From: Polynucleobacter sp. MWH-UH2A
Lineage (GTDB): Bacteria; Pseudomonadota; Gammaproteobacteria; Burkholderiales; Burkholderiaceae
Reading direction: 5' to 3'
DNA length: 64,000 nucleotides
NCBI RefSeq assembly: GCF_018687195.1
Contig: NZ_CP061321.1
Location: 248,001-312,000 of the forward strand
Of this stretch, positions 1 to 9,552 are shown piece after piece (position 1 is the first letter of the stretch; the number at the start of each line of letters is the position of its first letter). Both the position numbers and the translations under genes were made by a program. A model generated the notes under the pieces. The model ran no database searches. It was not told where the DNA came from and worked only from the letters and a program-made list of their open reading frames with translations.

Positions 1-98
1 GGTTCGATTGGCAGCAAAAACAGCTTTTACAACCCGTTTGGAACCCTATTGGGGTTGATCAGGCGGTTAGCAGTATTCTTTCGCATATTGCTCAATAA
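1..98 (+). CDS. 3' end of an unidentified gene (partial)
   Basis: One frame stays open from the window edge to a TAA at 96-98 and encodes about 31 residues ending in AVSSILSHIAQ. The stop lies 11 bases before the next start, and the gene runs the same way as the following glycosyltransferases, so it is probably the last part of another LPS or polysaccharide gene. The short aromatic and amphipathic tail would suit a glycosyltransferase, but there is too little sequence to name a family. A second frame is also open across the edge, so even the frame is only probable. Confidence 0.4.
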   Translation, partial: FDWQQKQLLQPVWNPIGVDQAVSSILSHIAQ

Positions 99-109
99 AA
101 GGCTACGTT

Positions 110-1009
110 TTGAAAGACCTTGTTCTTTATTGCAAATCCTACCGTAAAGATTTCTTGCGCTTAAGGCGCCTGCTTCGCTCGATCGAGCAATTTAATGTCG
201 ACAACATTCTTTTTTATATTTCTACGCCTAACGTAGATAAGGAATTGCTTGTTGAGTTAATTGGGGATGATGGATATCTGTGGATATCTGACGAAGCTAT
301 TATTCAGGCTAATCCAAATGTGCCAAATGGTATTGCAGACGACAAATCCGGTAGCCTAACTCAGCAGATTATTAAGTCTGAGTTTTGGCGCCTCGGGTTA
401 TGTGAGAACTACGTATGCTTAGATTCAGACTGCATCTTTATCAAGGATTTTTTTAAGTCTGACTTTTTGGCGTCTGATGGGAATCCATATACCGTCATTT
501 ATCAAAATAAAGAGTATTTTCAGTTGGCTATTGATCGAGGATTTACGAGAGCTCCCGCGGAATTGATTGCTGAGGGCAATAGAGTTAGGCAAGTATTTAA
601 GCGTCAGGGGCCTAATTACTATTGCCCTTGCCCTCCATTTATTTGGTCTGCTAAGGTTTGGATGTCGCTTGATGAACGCTTTCTGAAACCCAGGGGGCTT
701 ACATTTTGGGATGTATGTACACCAAAACATCCTGAAACACTCCTCTATTTAGAGGCTTTATTAAATTTCAAAGCCATTCCCCTGCACCCGATTGAACAAC
801 TATTTCGAATTTACTACTACGACTGGCATTACTATTTACTTCATAGGGTTGGTGAAAATATAAATAAGATCAAAGAAAATTATCTAGGTGTCATTTATCA
901 GTCTAGCTGGGATTTAGCCCTTGATTATGGGGTTAGTCAAAAATCGATCTTTTCCAGAACTTTAAAAAAATTGAAACGCTTCGGTCGTTACTTGCAAAGT
1001 TTTATCTAA
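110..1009 (+). CDS. Putative glycosyltransferase (DUF6492-like)
   Basis: The 299-residue protein opens with DLVLYCKSYRKDFLRLRRLL, the kind of start seen in GT-A-like enzymes of the DUF6492 type. An acidic motif, VCLDSDCIFI, near residue 105 is a likely metal and nucleotide-sugar binding site. A PCPPFIWSAKVW segment follows near residue 175. No signal peptide or membrane segment is evident. The start is TTG and no in-frame ATG lies near it. It overlaps the next glycosyltransferase by one base (TAATG), so the two are probably co-translated. It likely adds a sugar in LPS core or O-antigen synthesis at the cytoplasmic face. The donor and acceptor cannot be read from the sequence, and the family assignment is from memory of motifs. 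Confidence 0.6.
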   Translation: MKDLVLYCKSYRKDFLRLRRLLRSIEQFNVDNILFYISTPNVDKELLVELIGDDGYLWISDEAIIQANPNVPNGIADDKSGSLTQQIIKSEFWRLGLCENYVCLDSDCIFIKDFFKSDFLASDGNPYTVIYQNKEYFQLAIDRGFTRAPAELIAEGNRVRQVFKRQGPNYYCPCPPFIWSAKVWMSLDERFLKPRGLTFWDVCTPKHPETLLYLEALLNFKAIPLHPIEQLFRIYYYDWHYYLLHRVGENINKIKENYLGVIYQSSWDLALDYGVSQKSIFSRTLKKLKRFGRYLQSFI

Positions 1010-1953
1010 TGATGAATTTGCCCTTAATTAGCGTGCTAATGCCCGCTTATAACTCCGAACTATACATTGCCGAGGCTATACAGAGCATCCTCAATCAAAC
1101 TTATCAAAATATTGAGTTGATCATTTTTGATGACGGCTCTAAGGACAAGACTCGTCAAGTAATCGAGGGTTTTACAGATTCGCGCATTGTAAAAATTTTT
1201 TCTGATCAGAATTTTGGGGTAGTCAGAGCTCGCAATGACATGATCAATAAGGCGCGGGGAAAATATATTGCCCTAATGGATGCAGACGATATCGCAGATC
1301 GTTTTCGTCTAGAAAAGCAGCTCCGCCCATTGGAAGCTGGTAAATGCGATTTGTGCGGAAGCGCTCAGTGGGTTTTAGACGAGACTTCTGGAAAAATTAA
1401 AAAATCTAAAGATAAATTTTCGGATGCAGATTTGCGTGCACTTTTATCCGTATATTGTGGGCTTTGTAATTCCGCAATGATGGGAAAAGCTGAAATATTT
1501 AAACGATTTAAATACGACACGACCATCTTAACTTCAGAGGATTACTATCTATGGGTTCAGATGGCAGCCGCAGGGTATCGTTTCCTGAATTTAAAAGAGC
1601 GTCTCATCACATATCGTCGATATCCAGCCCAAACCAGCTCTGTTCACCTGGATAAATTTAAATTAACCACAATTGAAGTGCAAAAACGGTATCTGGATTT
1701 ATTAGGTATTTCAACAGAGCTCTATCCGCATCCGTTGCCTTGGTTTCGTAGGTTCGGGATTGCCACAAAGACATTGTTGGCCTTAAATAATAAATTTCCT
1801 GGAATTTCTCTACGTGCAAATGCTGAAATTTATGCACGTTTTCAATATCGAAGAAGTGGATTTTGGACGCCGTTGACACGCTTAGAGCGTTATATTGCTG
1901 CGCTTTGGGCAACACTCTCCCAGGAAGGACTCTTAATGCATTGCTGGAGGTGA
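1009..1953 (+). CDS. Family 2 glycosyltransferase
   Basis: This 314-residue protein has a typical GT2 N-terminal domain. ISVLMPAYNSELYIAEAIQS is the nucleotide-binding start, IFDDGSKD carries the first acidic motif, and ALMDADDIA near residue 90 is the DxD metal site. The C-terminal 100 residues are basic and aromatic, as in acceptor-binding parts of LPS glycosyltransferases. Two ATG codons (1009 and 1012) could start it, and the first overlaps the preceding stop. Its last 64 bases overlap the 3' end of the convergent gene on the minus strand, which is unusual. Role inferred: sugar transfer in O-antigen or core assembly; the sugar is unknown. Confidence 0.85.
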   Translation: MMNLPLISVLMPAYNSELYIAEAIQSILNQTYQNIELIIFDDGSKDKTRQVIEGFTDSRIVKIFSDQNFGVVRARNDMINKARGKYIALMDADDIADRFRLEKQLRPLEAGKCDLCGSAQWVLDETSGKIKKSKDKFSDADLRALLSVYCGLCNSAMMGKAEIFKRFKYDTTILTSEDYYLWVQMAAAGYRFLNLKERLITYRRYPAQTSSVHLDKFKLTTIEVQKRYLDLLGISTELYPHPLPWFRRFGIATKTLLALNNKFPGISLRANAEIYARFQYRRSGFWTPLTRLERYIAALWATLSQEGLLMHCWR

Positions 1954-2957
1954 TACTGAATCGCGTCTAAATTAAGCGTAGTTTGCAAATCAGACACTTC
2001 AATTAGGTTGGTTGCCCCTCGATAAGAGTGCCACATGGTTGGCATAATCTTCGCGTGCTTCCCAAGCATCCCCGCTAAATGGCTCATGCCGCTTTTGGAG
2101 CCAATCAGAATATCTGCATTCAGTAAGTGGTGAAATGTGCTTTTGAAGTCGCTGTCAATGTTTTCATGTACTTCAAGCGGAAAATTTCGAAAGTGCTCTT
2201 TCCAAGAGAACGGGGCACCGTTCTCGGAATAGTATTGCCCATTTTTACCTTCGCTGAAAATATGAATGGCTATTGGTTTGTTCATAGAGCGTTGGACTAC
2301 ATCAATTATGTTTAGATACCACGAATCTGGCAACATTCTTGAAGATAGGTCTGAAAATTGCCGACCAGGAAGTAGATCGCCCCTTCTTATGTGTACAGCA
2401 ACATTCAATTTGCTCGGGTCAAATGTAAGTGCAATTGGATAAACATCTCTTGCCTTGTTGTAAGCATCTAAAAACCACTCGCGTGTTGCCGCATATTCGT
2501 AATCTCCGAAACGATTATTGCGAATCCTAAAAGCAATATTGGGCTCAGGGTGACTTTGAATGAATTGGTCTATTGCTTTGTAAATTTCTCCATCATCCTG
2601 ATAGTTTGAGGGAATGTGAATTTCAAATATTGGAATATCAATCACACGAATGTTGCCGTGTTGAATACTTTTTTCAATTTCTTCGCGGCTAGGTAGCAAA
2701 GCACTGGGGTTTAAAAGCTCATTAAGATTATTGCCAATGTTGTGCGTTTCATCAGGACGCTTTCCTCGCATTCGCCGCAAATATTGTTTTAAGTTCCACT
2801 TAAATGATTTGTCATGAGATTTGCTCAGCTGGCTTTCAGAATAAGCGAATTCTAGTTGGTTACGGTTGGCAATTTTTAATGCTCGATTAATGATTCCCAT
2901 GGAATGACCAATGCCAGCATCGGGATTGTCGTAGTCAAGAATATAGCGATTAGCCAT
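1890..2957 (-). CDS. Putative glycosyltransferase with HxRRGD motif
   Basis: The protein is 355 residues from the ATG at 2957. That start overlaps the stop of the upstream fucosyltransferase gene by 8 bases, which favours it over a longer frame. The motif NVAVHIRRGDL near residue 190 resembles the GDP-fucose-binding HxRRGD loop of fucosyltransferase-like folds (GT11, GT23 and GT65 type). Further on, HHLLNADILIGSKSGMSHLAG resembles the conserved C-terminal loop of the same enzymes. With a GT10 neighbour and a GDP-fucose pathway elsewhere in the window, a fucosyltransferase-like role is reasonable but inferred. The 3' end runs 64 bases into the convergent GT2 gene. The pair is inverted relative to the genes on both sides. 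Confidence 0.55.
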   Translation of the reverse strand: MANRYILDYDNPDAGIGHSMGIINRALKIANRNQLEFAYSESQLSKSHDKSFKWNLKQYLRRMRGKRPDETHNIGNNLNELLNPSALLPSREEIEKSIQHGNIRVIDIPIFEIHIPSNYQDDGEIYKAIDQFIQSHPEPNIAFRIRNNRFGDYEYAATREWFLDAYNKARDVYPIALTFDPSKLNVAVHIRRGDLLPGRQFSDLSSRMLPDSWYLNIIDVVQRSMNKPIAIHIFSEGKNGQYYSENGAPFSWKEHFRNFPLEVHENIDSDFKSTFHHLLNADILIGSKSGMSHLAGMLGKHAKIMPTMWHSYRGATNLIEVSDLQTTLNLDAIQYHLQQCIKSPSWESVAQSAAI

Positions 2958-3966
2958 GACCAATATCACTGAGAACCTTATCAACAATAGTTGATACATA
3001 AGTGCTGGTATCAAATTGCATAGCTTTTGCACTTAGAAGAAATTGTTGAATATTATTTTGGTATTGCGTGTATTCGGTTTCTTCAATGCTAAGTAAGTAA
3101 CGATGTACTTCCTCAGTATTTTTAAAGTTTCTCCTATCAATGAAGCACGAGCTTGGAATGTGGTCATTAATAGTGTGAGATCCCCAGTAGACTGGCACAC
3201 ACCCGCCAAAAAAACAATCAAAAATTTTCTCGCTAATATAGTCCGGAAGATTGGCTACATTTTCGTAACAATATGCAAATTTTGATTGGCGATAAATGAG
3301 TTCTTTATCGATCACCTCGCCAAGATAACTTGGAAAAGGCTTGTATCCAAAAAGTTGCGTCGCTAAACGTTTAAAACGTCGCGTTAATTTATCTGAAGCC
3401 TTGAATGCGGGCTCAGGCTTCCCCCACCCTAAGCCATAGAGCGAGAAGTAAAGTGGGGCATTTTGTTCATACCAGCGAATAACCTCAATCCGTTCTTTAT
3501 AGAGATCATTTTCAAGTCCTTTAGGGAAGGCTTTATTGGCGTTAATAATGCAGGAAAATATTGATCTCTCATCGTATGAGGGAGTATTTTCACTTCGAAT
3601 TTGATTTGGAATAAATACATGGGAGACATTGGGTAATTCCGAAAAATTTGTATTCCAAGTAAATACTCCCTCAAACTCGCGAAAATAAGCCTTATTTTGA
3701 TTAAGCGGGCAGATATAGGGATTTTCAGTGGCAATCAGGTATTTGGGCCCAGAAATTTGATCGATAGGCTGACCGTCATGCAAAATACTAAAAGTAATAT
3801 TACGGTCGAGATTGACATCGGGATTATTTAACTCAATTCCACGTTTTAAAAACTCAGACCTAAGTAATCTATTGGTATAAGTGGGGTTGTAGGTATGATG
3901 TCGATCAATCTCTTCAAAAGAAGCATTTTTTACTCTATCTAGTTGATAGTAATTGGCAAATAACAT
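2950..3966 (-). CDS. Alpha-1,3-fucosyltransferase (GT10 family)
   Basis: The 338-residue protein has the GT10 hallmark block between about residues 225 and 275. FAYCYENVANLPDYISEKIF is followed by FGGCVPVYWGS, the alpha-1,3/1,4-fucosyltransferase motif that binds GDP-fucose. The N-terminal half carries a less conserved acceptor domain, and no membrane anchor is seen, as in bacterial members. It would transfer L-fucose from GDP-fucose to an LPS or O-antigen sugar. GDP-fucose synthesis genes gmd and fcl lie about 41 kb away. Its start codon is only 5 bases from the start of the divergent gene, so any promoter must lie inside neighbouring coding sequence. Confidence 0.88.
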   Translation of the reverse strand: MLFANYYQLDRVKNASFEEIDRHHTYNPTYTNRLLRSEFLKRGIELNNPDVNLDRNITFSILHDGQPIDQISGPKYLIATENPYICPLNQNKAYFREFEGVFTWNTNFSELPNVSHVFIPNQIRSENTPSYDERSIFSCIINANKAFPKGLENDLYKERIEVIRWYEQNAPLYFSLYGLGWGKPEPAFKASDKLTRRFKRLATQLFGYKPFPSYLGEVIDKELIYRQSKFAYCYENVANLPDYISEKIFDCFFGGCVPVYWGSHTINDHIPSSCFIDRRNFKNTEEVHRYLLSIEETEYTQYQNNIQQFLLSAKAMQFDTSTYVSTIVDKVLSDIGHG

Positions 3967-3971
3967 TTGAT

Positions 3972-4913
3972 ATGACTCTATTTACTTCTCATAAGAATAA
4001 GCGCAAGGCAATTGCCGAATCTAAAATTCTGCTGGCTGGACCCATTAGAAATGTAGCGCATACGATTCAAAATGAAGTGGAAACTCTAGTTAAAAGCCTT
4101 GGAAATTTCAAGGAAATACATTGTTTCGTTGTTGAAAGTGATTCTAGCGATAATACCGCGAAAAAATTAGAAGAACTACAAAGCGTTATCAAAAACTTTT
4201 CTTTTGTTAGCGTGGGAAATTTGAGTAATAACTATCCAAGAAGAACTGATCGTATTGCCCTGTGCAGAAATATCATTATCGATGCGGTTGCCTTAAATCC
4301 ACAATTTGTAGATATTGATTACATCGCTATGGCTGACCTAGATGGCATGAATGCCTTAGTCACGCCAGAAAAAGTTGAGCAATGCTGGGAAGTGGATGAG
4401 CCATGGGATGTTATTACCGCAAATCAATTGGGTGAATATTACGATATATGGGGGCTTAGTCACCCCTACTGGAATCCGATGGATTGTTGGGAACAAAAGC
4501 GGCAGTTAGAAAATATTTTGGGTAACGATATGGCTCAAAATATTGCTGTTGGCTGCAAGCAGACCCCAATAGACCCGCGCGCAGATCTGATAGAGGTAGA
4601 TTCTGCATTTGGGGGGCTGGGAATCTATAAGCGAGAAGCTTTTCTAGCCGGCAGATATGCTGGGACAGATGATCAGGCGGGTGGCATTGATGTGGCTGAT
4701 CATATCCCCTTTCATCGCGATCTCAGAAGCAAGGGTTATCGCATCTTTATTAATCCCGCATTGATTAATTGCGATAAGACGCCAGGTGGAGCAGTGGAGG
4801 AAATTGTTCTGCCGAAGCCAAGGGGCGCGTTAAAATTGGTGAGAAATTTTGGCATCATGCTGTTCGGAAAAAATCGTTTCAATAAATATCTTGAAATTCT
4901 CCAAACGCCTTAA
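3972..4913 (+). CDS. Putative glycosyltransferase (GT-A type)
   Basis: The 313-residue protein starts with a nucleotide-sugar-like fold, ILLAGPIRNVAHTIQNEVE. It then has a VVESDSSDNT segment and an acidic YIAMADLDGMN motif near residue 118 that may bind metal and donor. The pattern TDRIALCRNIII near residue 95 recalls the LxxxRN segment of GT69 (CAP59-like) mannosyltransferases, but this is a weak resemblance. It sits directly upstream of rfbB and downstream of the inverted fucosyltransferase pair, so it most likely works in the same glycan. The ATG is 5 bases from the divergent GT10 start. Glycosyltransferase is likely; the exact family is not certain. Confidence 0.6.
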   Translation: MTLFTSHKNKRKAIAESKILLAGPIRNVAHTIQNEVETLVKSLGNFKEIHCFVVESDSSDNTAKKLEELQSVIKNFSFVSVGNLSNNYPRRTDRIALCRNIIIDAVALNPQFVDIDYIAMADLDGMNALVTPEKVEQCWEVDEPWDVITANQLGEYYDIWGLSHPYWNPMDCWEQKRQLENILGNDMAQNIAVGCKQTPIDPRADLIEVDSAFGGLGIYKREAFLAGRYAGTDDQAGGIDVADHIPFHRDLRSKGYRIFINPALINCDKTPGGAVEEIVLPKPRGALKLVRNFGIMLFGKNRFNKYLEILQTP

Positions 4914-4943
4914 TATTCGGTGTAAACATCGAAAGATAAAACC

Positions 4944-6005
4944 ATGATTTTAGTAACCGGTGGCGCAGGATTTATTGGGGCAAATTTTGTTTTGGATTGG
5001 CTATCTTCACCAAGCGCTGAAGATGTAGTGAATCTAGACAAATTAACTTACGCGGGAAATATCGCAAATTTACAATCTCTGCAAAAAGATTCTAGGCATG
5101 TATTCGTGCACGGTGATGTTGGTGACAGAGCTCTTGTTGCTAAATTGCTGGCTGAGTATCACCCACGCGCAATTGTGAACTTTGCTGCCGAGAGTCATGT
5201 TGACCGATCAATTCATGGCTCCTCAGAATTTATCCAAACCAATATTGTAGGAACCTTCAATTTATTAGAGTGTGCTCGTGAATATTGGGGCTCTCTTGAG
5301 GTAGGGCAAAAAGAGCAGTTTCGTTTTCATCATGTTTCGACAGATGAAGTCTATGGTTCTCTATCTTCCTCGGATCCCGCCTTTAAGGAGATCAATCCAT
5401 ATAAGCCTAATAGCCCATACTCAGCATCTAAGGCTGCTTCGGATCATCTGGTACGCGCTTGGTTTCATACATATGGATTCCCTGTAATCACCACTAATTG
5501 CTCGAATAACTACGGCTCTTATCACTTCCCGGAAAAGTTAATACCCTTAGTTATTCTGAATGCGCTCAACAATAAGCCATTACCCATTTACGGTGATGGG
5601 CAGCAGATTCGTGATTGGCTCTATGTTGGCGATCATTGTGCAGCAATTCGAGAGGTATTGGCCAATGGTCGGCTAGGAGAAACCTATAACATTGGTGGCT
5701 GGAACGAAAAAGCGAATATTGATGTAGTTAAAACCATCTGCAATATTCTGGATGAGCTTAAACCCCGTGTGGATAAAAAATCTTTTGCAGAGCAGATTAC
5801 TTTTGTTAAGGATAGGCCTGGTCACGATCGGCGCTATGCTATTGATGCAAGTAAGATTGAAAAAGAGTTGGGGTGGCGCCCTGCCGAGACTTTTGACACT
5901 GGTATTCGGAAAACGGTTCAGTGGTATTTGAATAATTCAGAATGGGTTGAAGGTGTGACTACCGGCTCATATCGTGACTGGCTCGATAAGCAGTACCGTA
6001 ATTAA
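4944..6005 (+). CDS. rfbB: dTDP-glucose 4,6-dehydratase
   Basis: This enzyme makes dTDP-4-keto-6-deoxyglucose from dTDP-glucose, the second step of dTDP-L-rhamnose synthesis in the cytoplasm. The 353 residues fit the family (about 350). Visible are the NAD motif [10 protein letters not shown] at the N-terminus, [12 protein letters not shown] near residue 80, the catalytic STDEVYG segment near 132 and the [10 protein letters not shown] (YxxxK) motif near 160. It is the first of four rhamnose genes in the order rfbB, rfbD, rfbA, rfbC and is separated from rfbD by 13 bases, so an operon is likely. Confidence 0.96.
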   Translation: MILVTGGAGFIGANFVLDWLSSPSAEDVVNLDKLTYAGNIANLQSLQKDSRHVFVHGDVGDRALVAKLLAEYHPRAIVNFAAESHVDRSIHGSSEFIQTNIVGTFNLLECAREYWGSLEVGQKEQFRFHHVSTDEVYGSLSSSDPAFKEINPYKPNSPYSASKAASDHLVRAWFHTYGFPVITTNCSNNYGSYHFPEKLIPLVILNALNNKPLPIYGDGQQIRDWLYVGDHCAAIREVLANGRLGETYNIGGWNEKANIDVVKTICNILDELKPRVDKKSFAEQITFVKDRPGHDRRYAIDASKIEKELGWRPAETFDTGIRKTVQWYLNNSEWVEGVTTGSYRDWLDKQYRN

Positions 6006-6018
6006 TCACTATTTTCTA

Positions 6019-6960
6019 ATGAATATTCTGGTTTTTGGTAAAGATGGTCAACTGGGCAAGGCTTTCCAAGAGCAATTTCAGAATTCTTTGAGTGGATCAG
6101 AAAATAATCTCAGATTTGTTGGGCGTTCCGAATGTGATTTAAGCGAACCCAGTCAAATTGTCAATTTATTAAATTCTTTCGAGCCTAATTTAATTATTAA
6201 CGCTGCTGCTTACACTTCGGTAGATAAAGCCGAAATTGAGAGTGATTTAGCTTTTGCAATTAATGCATCCGCTCCTGAAATCATGGCTAAGTATGCTGTA
6301 CAGCATGGTTCGACTTTGCTCCATTTTTCAACAGATTATGTATTTGATGGATTAAAGCAAGGCGCATATACAGAAATAGATAGCCCTAACCCCTTGGGCA
6401 TTTATGGCAGATCAAAGGAAGCAGGCGAGAAAGCTATCCTGAGTACCTTTGCAAAGAGTGCCGTAGGCCAATACGCCATTCTGAGGACAGGCTGGGTTTA
6501 TGGCGACGGCAGTAACTTCATCAGAACAATATTGAGATTAGCAAAAGATCGGTCAGCTCTGCGGGTTATTGGTGACCAGTATGGTGTTCCCACAAGCGCA
6601 GTATGGCTGGCAAAGGTAGCTATGCATTTGGTTTTAGATGAAACTAACCAAAGAAAATTTAATTCTGGTATTTATCATGCCGTCCCGCAGGGAGAGGCTA
6701 ATTGGTATGACCTAGCTTGCTTGGCAACTCAAGTGGCAAAAGATGCTGGACTATCTTTACAGGCAAGCCCTGGAAGCATTGCGCCGATTCCAGCCTCAGA
6801 GTATCCTTTGCCGGCTCCAAGGCCAATGAATTCTCGTCTATCTAGAGTAAAGCTTCAAGCTGAGCTAGAACGCCTGGGTCTTATGTCAAAATTACCCCAT
6901 TGGTATCAACAGTGGGATGAGCAAGTAAGTGCATACGTCAAAAACTTATCACGTATTTGA
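6019..6960 (+). CDS. rfbD: dTDP-4-dehydrorhamnose reductase
   Basis: RfbD reduces dTDP-4-keto-L-rhamnose to dTDP-L-rhamnose, the last step of the pathway. From the ATG at 6019 the protein is 313 residues and begins MNILVFGKDGQLGKAF, with the GxxGQLG nucleotide-binding motif. The longer frame that begins inside rfbB adds residues not found in the family, so the internal ATG was chosen. STDYVFDG near residue 107 and YGRSKEAGE (YxxxK) near 131 are the catalytic segments. The N-terminal 50 residues contain a slightly longer loop than in enteric RfbD. Confidence 0.95.
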   Translation: MNILVFGKDGQLGKAFQEQFQNSLSGSENNLRFVGRSECDLSEPSQIVNLLNSFEPNLIINAAAYTSVDKAEIESDLAFAINASAPEIMAKYAVQHGSTLLHFSTDYVFDGLKQGAYTEIDSPNPLGIYGRSKEAGEKAILSTFAKSAVGQYAILRTGWVYGDGSNFIRTILRLAKDRSALRVIGDQYGVPTSAVWLAKVAMHLVLDETNQRKFNSGIYHAVPQGEANWYDLACLATQVAKDAGLSLQASPGSIAPIPASEYPLPAPRPMNSRLSRVKLQAELERLGLMSKLPHWYQQWDEQVSAYVKNLSRI

Positions 6961-6992
6961 CATTTGCATTGATCTAGTCAACAAGGATAAAG

Positions 6993-7931
6993 ATGGCTAA
7001 TGGCCTTTTTAAAAATCGCAAGGGCATCATTTTGGCTGGAGGCTCTGGGACTCGCTTATACCCAGTAACGCAAGCCGTCTCTAAACAGCTAATGCCAGTT
7101 TATGACAAGCCAATGGTTTACTACCCATTGACGACTCTCATGTTGTCCGGCATTCGAGATATTTTGTTAATTTCTACACCTCACGATACCCCCTGTTTCT
7201 CTGAGCTATTAGGTGATGGATCACAGTGGGGCCTGAATATTCAGTATTGCGTGCAACCCTCTCCAGATGGCTTGGCTCAAGCATTCACCTTGGGTAAAAA
7301 CTTTATTAATAATCATCCGAGCGCTCTAGTGCTTGGGGATAATATTTTTTATGGTCATGAGCTTGTAGGAAATCTCGAGAGTGCCAATCAGCGTCAAGAG
7401 GGCGCAACTGTTTTTGCATATCACGTAACCGATCCTGAACGTTACGGTGTAGTGGAATTTGACCAGCATTACAAAGCGGTTTCTATTGAAGAGAAGCCTC
7501 TTAAGCCAAAAAGTAGCTATGCGGTTACAGGACTTTATTTCTATGATAATAAAGTTTGTGACATTGCCAGTTCTATTAAGCCTAGCGCGCGTGGTGAACT
7601 AGAAATCACGGATGTTAATCGAATATATCTTGAAAAAGACCAGCTCAGTGTTGAAATCATGGGCCGTGGATTTGCCTGGCTAGATACCGGCACTCACGAT
7701 TCCCTTTTAGATGCTGCAGGCTTTATTGCGACTCTGCAAAAACGCCAAGGTCTAATGGTTGCTTGCCCTGAGGAGATTGCATTCCGTCAGGGCTGGATTG
7801 ATGCAGAAGTAGTTCAAAAGGTGGCAACTCAACTGAGTAAAAATAGTTATGGTCAGTATTTAGCCAAAATTTTGAATGAGATGAGAAGTGGTTCTGAGCC
7901 TATCTCTCTATCTCAAAAGAAGATCAATTGA
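6993..7931 (+). CDS. rfbA: Glucose-1-phosphate thymidylyltransferase
   Basis: RfbA joins dTTP and glucose-1-phosphate to give dTDP-glucose, the entry step of the rhamnose pathway. The signature [20 protein letters not shown] and the following [10 protein letters not shown] are present in the first 50 residues. [10 protein letters not shown] near 108 holds the metal-binding aspartate, and the typical [14 protein letters not shown] lies near 225. At 312 residues it is slightly longer than the usual 290, owing to a C-terminal tail. Its stop overlaps the rfbC start (TGATG). Confidence 0.96.
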   Translation: MANGLFKNRKGIILAGGSGTRLYPVTQAVSKQLMPVYDKPMVYYPLTTLMLSGIRDILLISTPHDTPCFSELLGDGSQWGLNIQYCVQPSPDGLAQAFTLGKNFINNHPSALVLGDNIFYGHELVGNLESANQRQEGATVFAYHVTDPERYGVVEFDQHYKAVSIEEKPLKPKSSYAVTGLYFYDNKVCDIASSIKPSARGELEITDVNRIYLEKDQLSVEIMGRGFAWLDTGTHDSLLDAAGFIATLQKRQGLMVACPEEIAFRQGWIDAEVVQKVATQLSKNSYGQYLAKILNEMRSGSEPISLSQKKIN

Positions 7932-8509
7932 TGACCTATTTAAAGACCCATTCCAAAATTTTAATAACGCCAACTGCAATACCCGATGTTTTGGTAATCG
8001 AGCCAAAAGTGTTTGGTGATGAGCGTGGTTGGTTTACAGAATCATTTAATGCACAAGATTTCTCTGATGCAACTAATTTGAATGTAACTTTTGTTCAAGA
8101 TAACCATTCATTTTCTCGTCAATCGACTTTACGGGGAATGCACTATCAGTTAGAAAAAACGCAGGGTAAATTAGTGCGAGTAGTTTCTGGTGCTGTTTAC
8201 GATGTGGCAGTTGATCTTAGAAAAAATTCGTCTAGTTTTGGCAAGTGGGTTGGGGTAGAGCTAATCGCAGAAAATCATAAGCAGCTCTGGATACCAGCAG
8301 GTTTTGCTCATGGATTTATGGTGCTTTCACCAACAGCCGAATTCTTATATAAAACCACTGATTACTATCACCCTCAAAGCGAGGTCTGCTTGGCTTGGAA
8401 TGATCCAGTAGTTGGAATTCAATGGCCTTTAGGAACAGACACCCAACCGACCCTGAATGCTAAGGATGCTGCAGGCCTTTCTTGGGGAAAGGCCCCAAAG
8501 TTTGAATGA
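7931..8509 (+). CDS. rfbC: dTDP-4-dehydrorhamnose 3,5-epimerase
   Basis: RfbC epimerises C3 and C5 of dTDP-4-keto-6-deoxyglucose before RfbD acts. The 192-residue cupin protein carries FVQDNHSFSRQSTLRGMHYQ with the catalytic histidine. WIPAGFAHGFMVLS and FLYKTTDYY supply the other active-site residues. The ATG at 7931 overlaps the rfbA stop; a TTG one codon earlier is also possible. Its own stop overlaps the waaC start by four bases (ATGA), which ties rhamnose synthesis to LPS core assembly in one transcript. Confidence 0.96.
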   Translation: MTYLKTHSKILITPTAIPDVLVIEPKVFGDERGWFTESFNAQDFSDATNLNVTFVQDNHSFSRQSTLRGMHYQLEKTQGKLVRVVSGAVYDVAVDLRKNSSSFGKWVGVELIAENHKQLWIPAGFAHGFMVLSPTAEFLYKTTDYYHPQSEVCLAWNDPVVGIQWPLGTDTQPTLNAKDAAGLSWGKAPKFE

Positions 8510-9552
8510 ATAACCCAATCGCTCGTCCAAAAATACTCTTAGTAAAACTTTCCTCCTTGGGGGATGTGCTTCACAATCTGCCAATAGTTTGGGATATGCG
8601 ATCACGTATACCTGATGCTCAAATTGATTGGGTTGTTGAAGAGGCGTATGTAAATCTACTGACCCCTCTCTTAAGTAGAGATGGCTTTCGAGGAATTGAT
8701 CGAATTATTCCATTCGGTTTGCGTCGTTGGAAAAAATCACTTCTAAGCACTAAATCATGGAGAGAATTCTTTGCCTTTAAGAATGAACTTCAAGCAGCAA
8801 ATTACGACATCATCATTGAAACTCAGGGTCTGCTGAAGTCTGCTCTTGTTTGTGGTCTCGCCAAGAAGAATCCTGAGGCTATAGTAGCTGGCTTAGCCAA
8901 TGCCACTGAGTTTTCAGGGTACGAGCCAATAGCACGAGCTTTCTATAGTCAGTCTGTTCAAGTTCCATTGCAGTGTCATGCGGTCGACCGCGCTCGATAT
9001 GTCATGTGTTCAGCTCTAGATTGGCCTCTCATTGGAAGGGATGAGGGAGTCCAGTTTTATCGTGCTGGCTTTGAAGATTCCTTTGGAAATAGCCAGCTTA
9101 TAGGGCTGAAGCAGCCATACATCTTGTTTTTTCACTCTACTGCTCGAGAGGCTAAGCGTTGGGCTAATACTCATTGGGTTGATTTAGGAATCGAGCTCTC
9201 AAAATTAGGTTATCAGGTCGTTCTGCCATGGGGAAACACTTCTGAAAAATTAATTAGTGACATGCTTGCTTCTCAAATTCCAGGATCAATAGTACCAAGT
9301 GCATTTTCTATCGAAGAAGCTTTCTTGGTTATTGCGAACTCGAGTCTAGTTGTTGGTGTTGATACGGGCTTAACGCATTTGGCTGCGGTATTGAACAAAC
9401 CTACTGTCGAGATTTATTGTGATTCGCCTCGTTGGAAAACAGAAGGATATTGGTCTGACAAGATCAGAAACATCGGCGATATGAAAAAACCGCCAGAAGT
9501 CAAAGAGGCGCTCGATGCTTCTTTAGAGCTACTCAACGCAGTAAAGAATTAA
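8506..9552 (+). CDS. waaC: LPS heptosyltransferase I
   Basis: WaaC transfers the first L-glycero-D-manno-heptose from ADP-heptose to Kdo in the LPS inner core, at the cytoplasmic side of the inner membrane. The 348-residue GT9 protein begins ILLVKLSSLGDVLHNLPIV, followed by DWVVEEAYV and IPFGLRRWKK, which match WaaC rather than WaaF. The C-terminal domain has FFHSTAREAKRW and VVGVDTGLTHLAAVL, the ADP-heptose binding part. It is slightly longer than the enteric enzyme (about 320). Its last 20 bases overlap the convergent TolC-like gene. Confidence 0.93.
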   Translation: MNNPIARPKILLVKLSSLGDVLHNLPIVWDMRSRIPDAQIDWVVEEAYVNLLTPLLSRDGFRGIDRIIPFGLRRWKKSLLSTKSWREFFAFKNELQAANYDIIIETQGLLKSALVCGLAKKNPEAIVAGLANATEFSGYEPIARAFYSQSVQVPLQCHAVDRARYVMCSALDWPLIGRDEGVQFYRAGFEDSFGNSQLIGLKQPYILFFHSTAREAKRWANTHWVDLGIELSKLGYQVVLPWGNTSEKLISDMLASQIPGSIVPSAFSIEEAFLVIANSSLVVGVDTGLTHLAAVLNKPTVEIYCDSPRWKTEGYWSDKIRNIGDMKKPPEVKEALDASLELLNAVKN

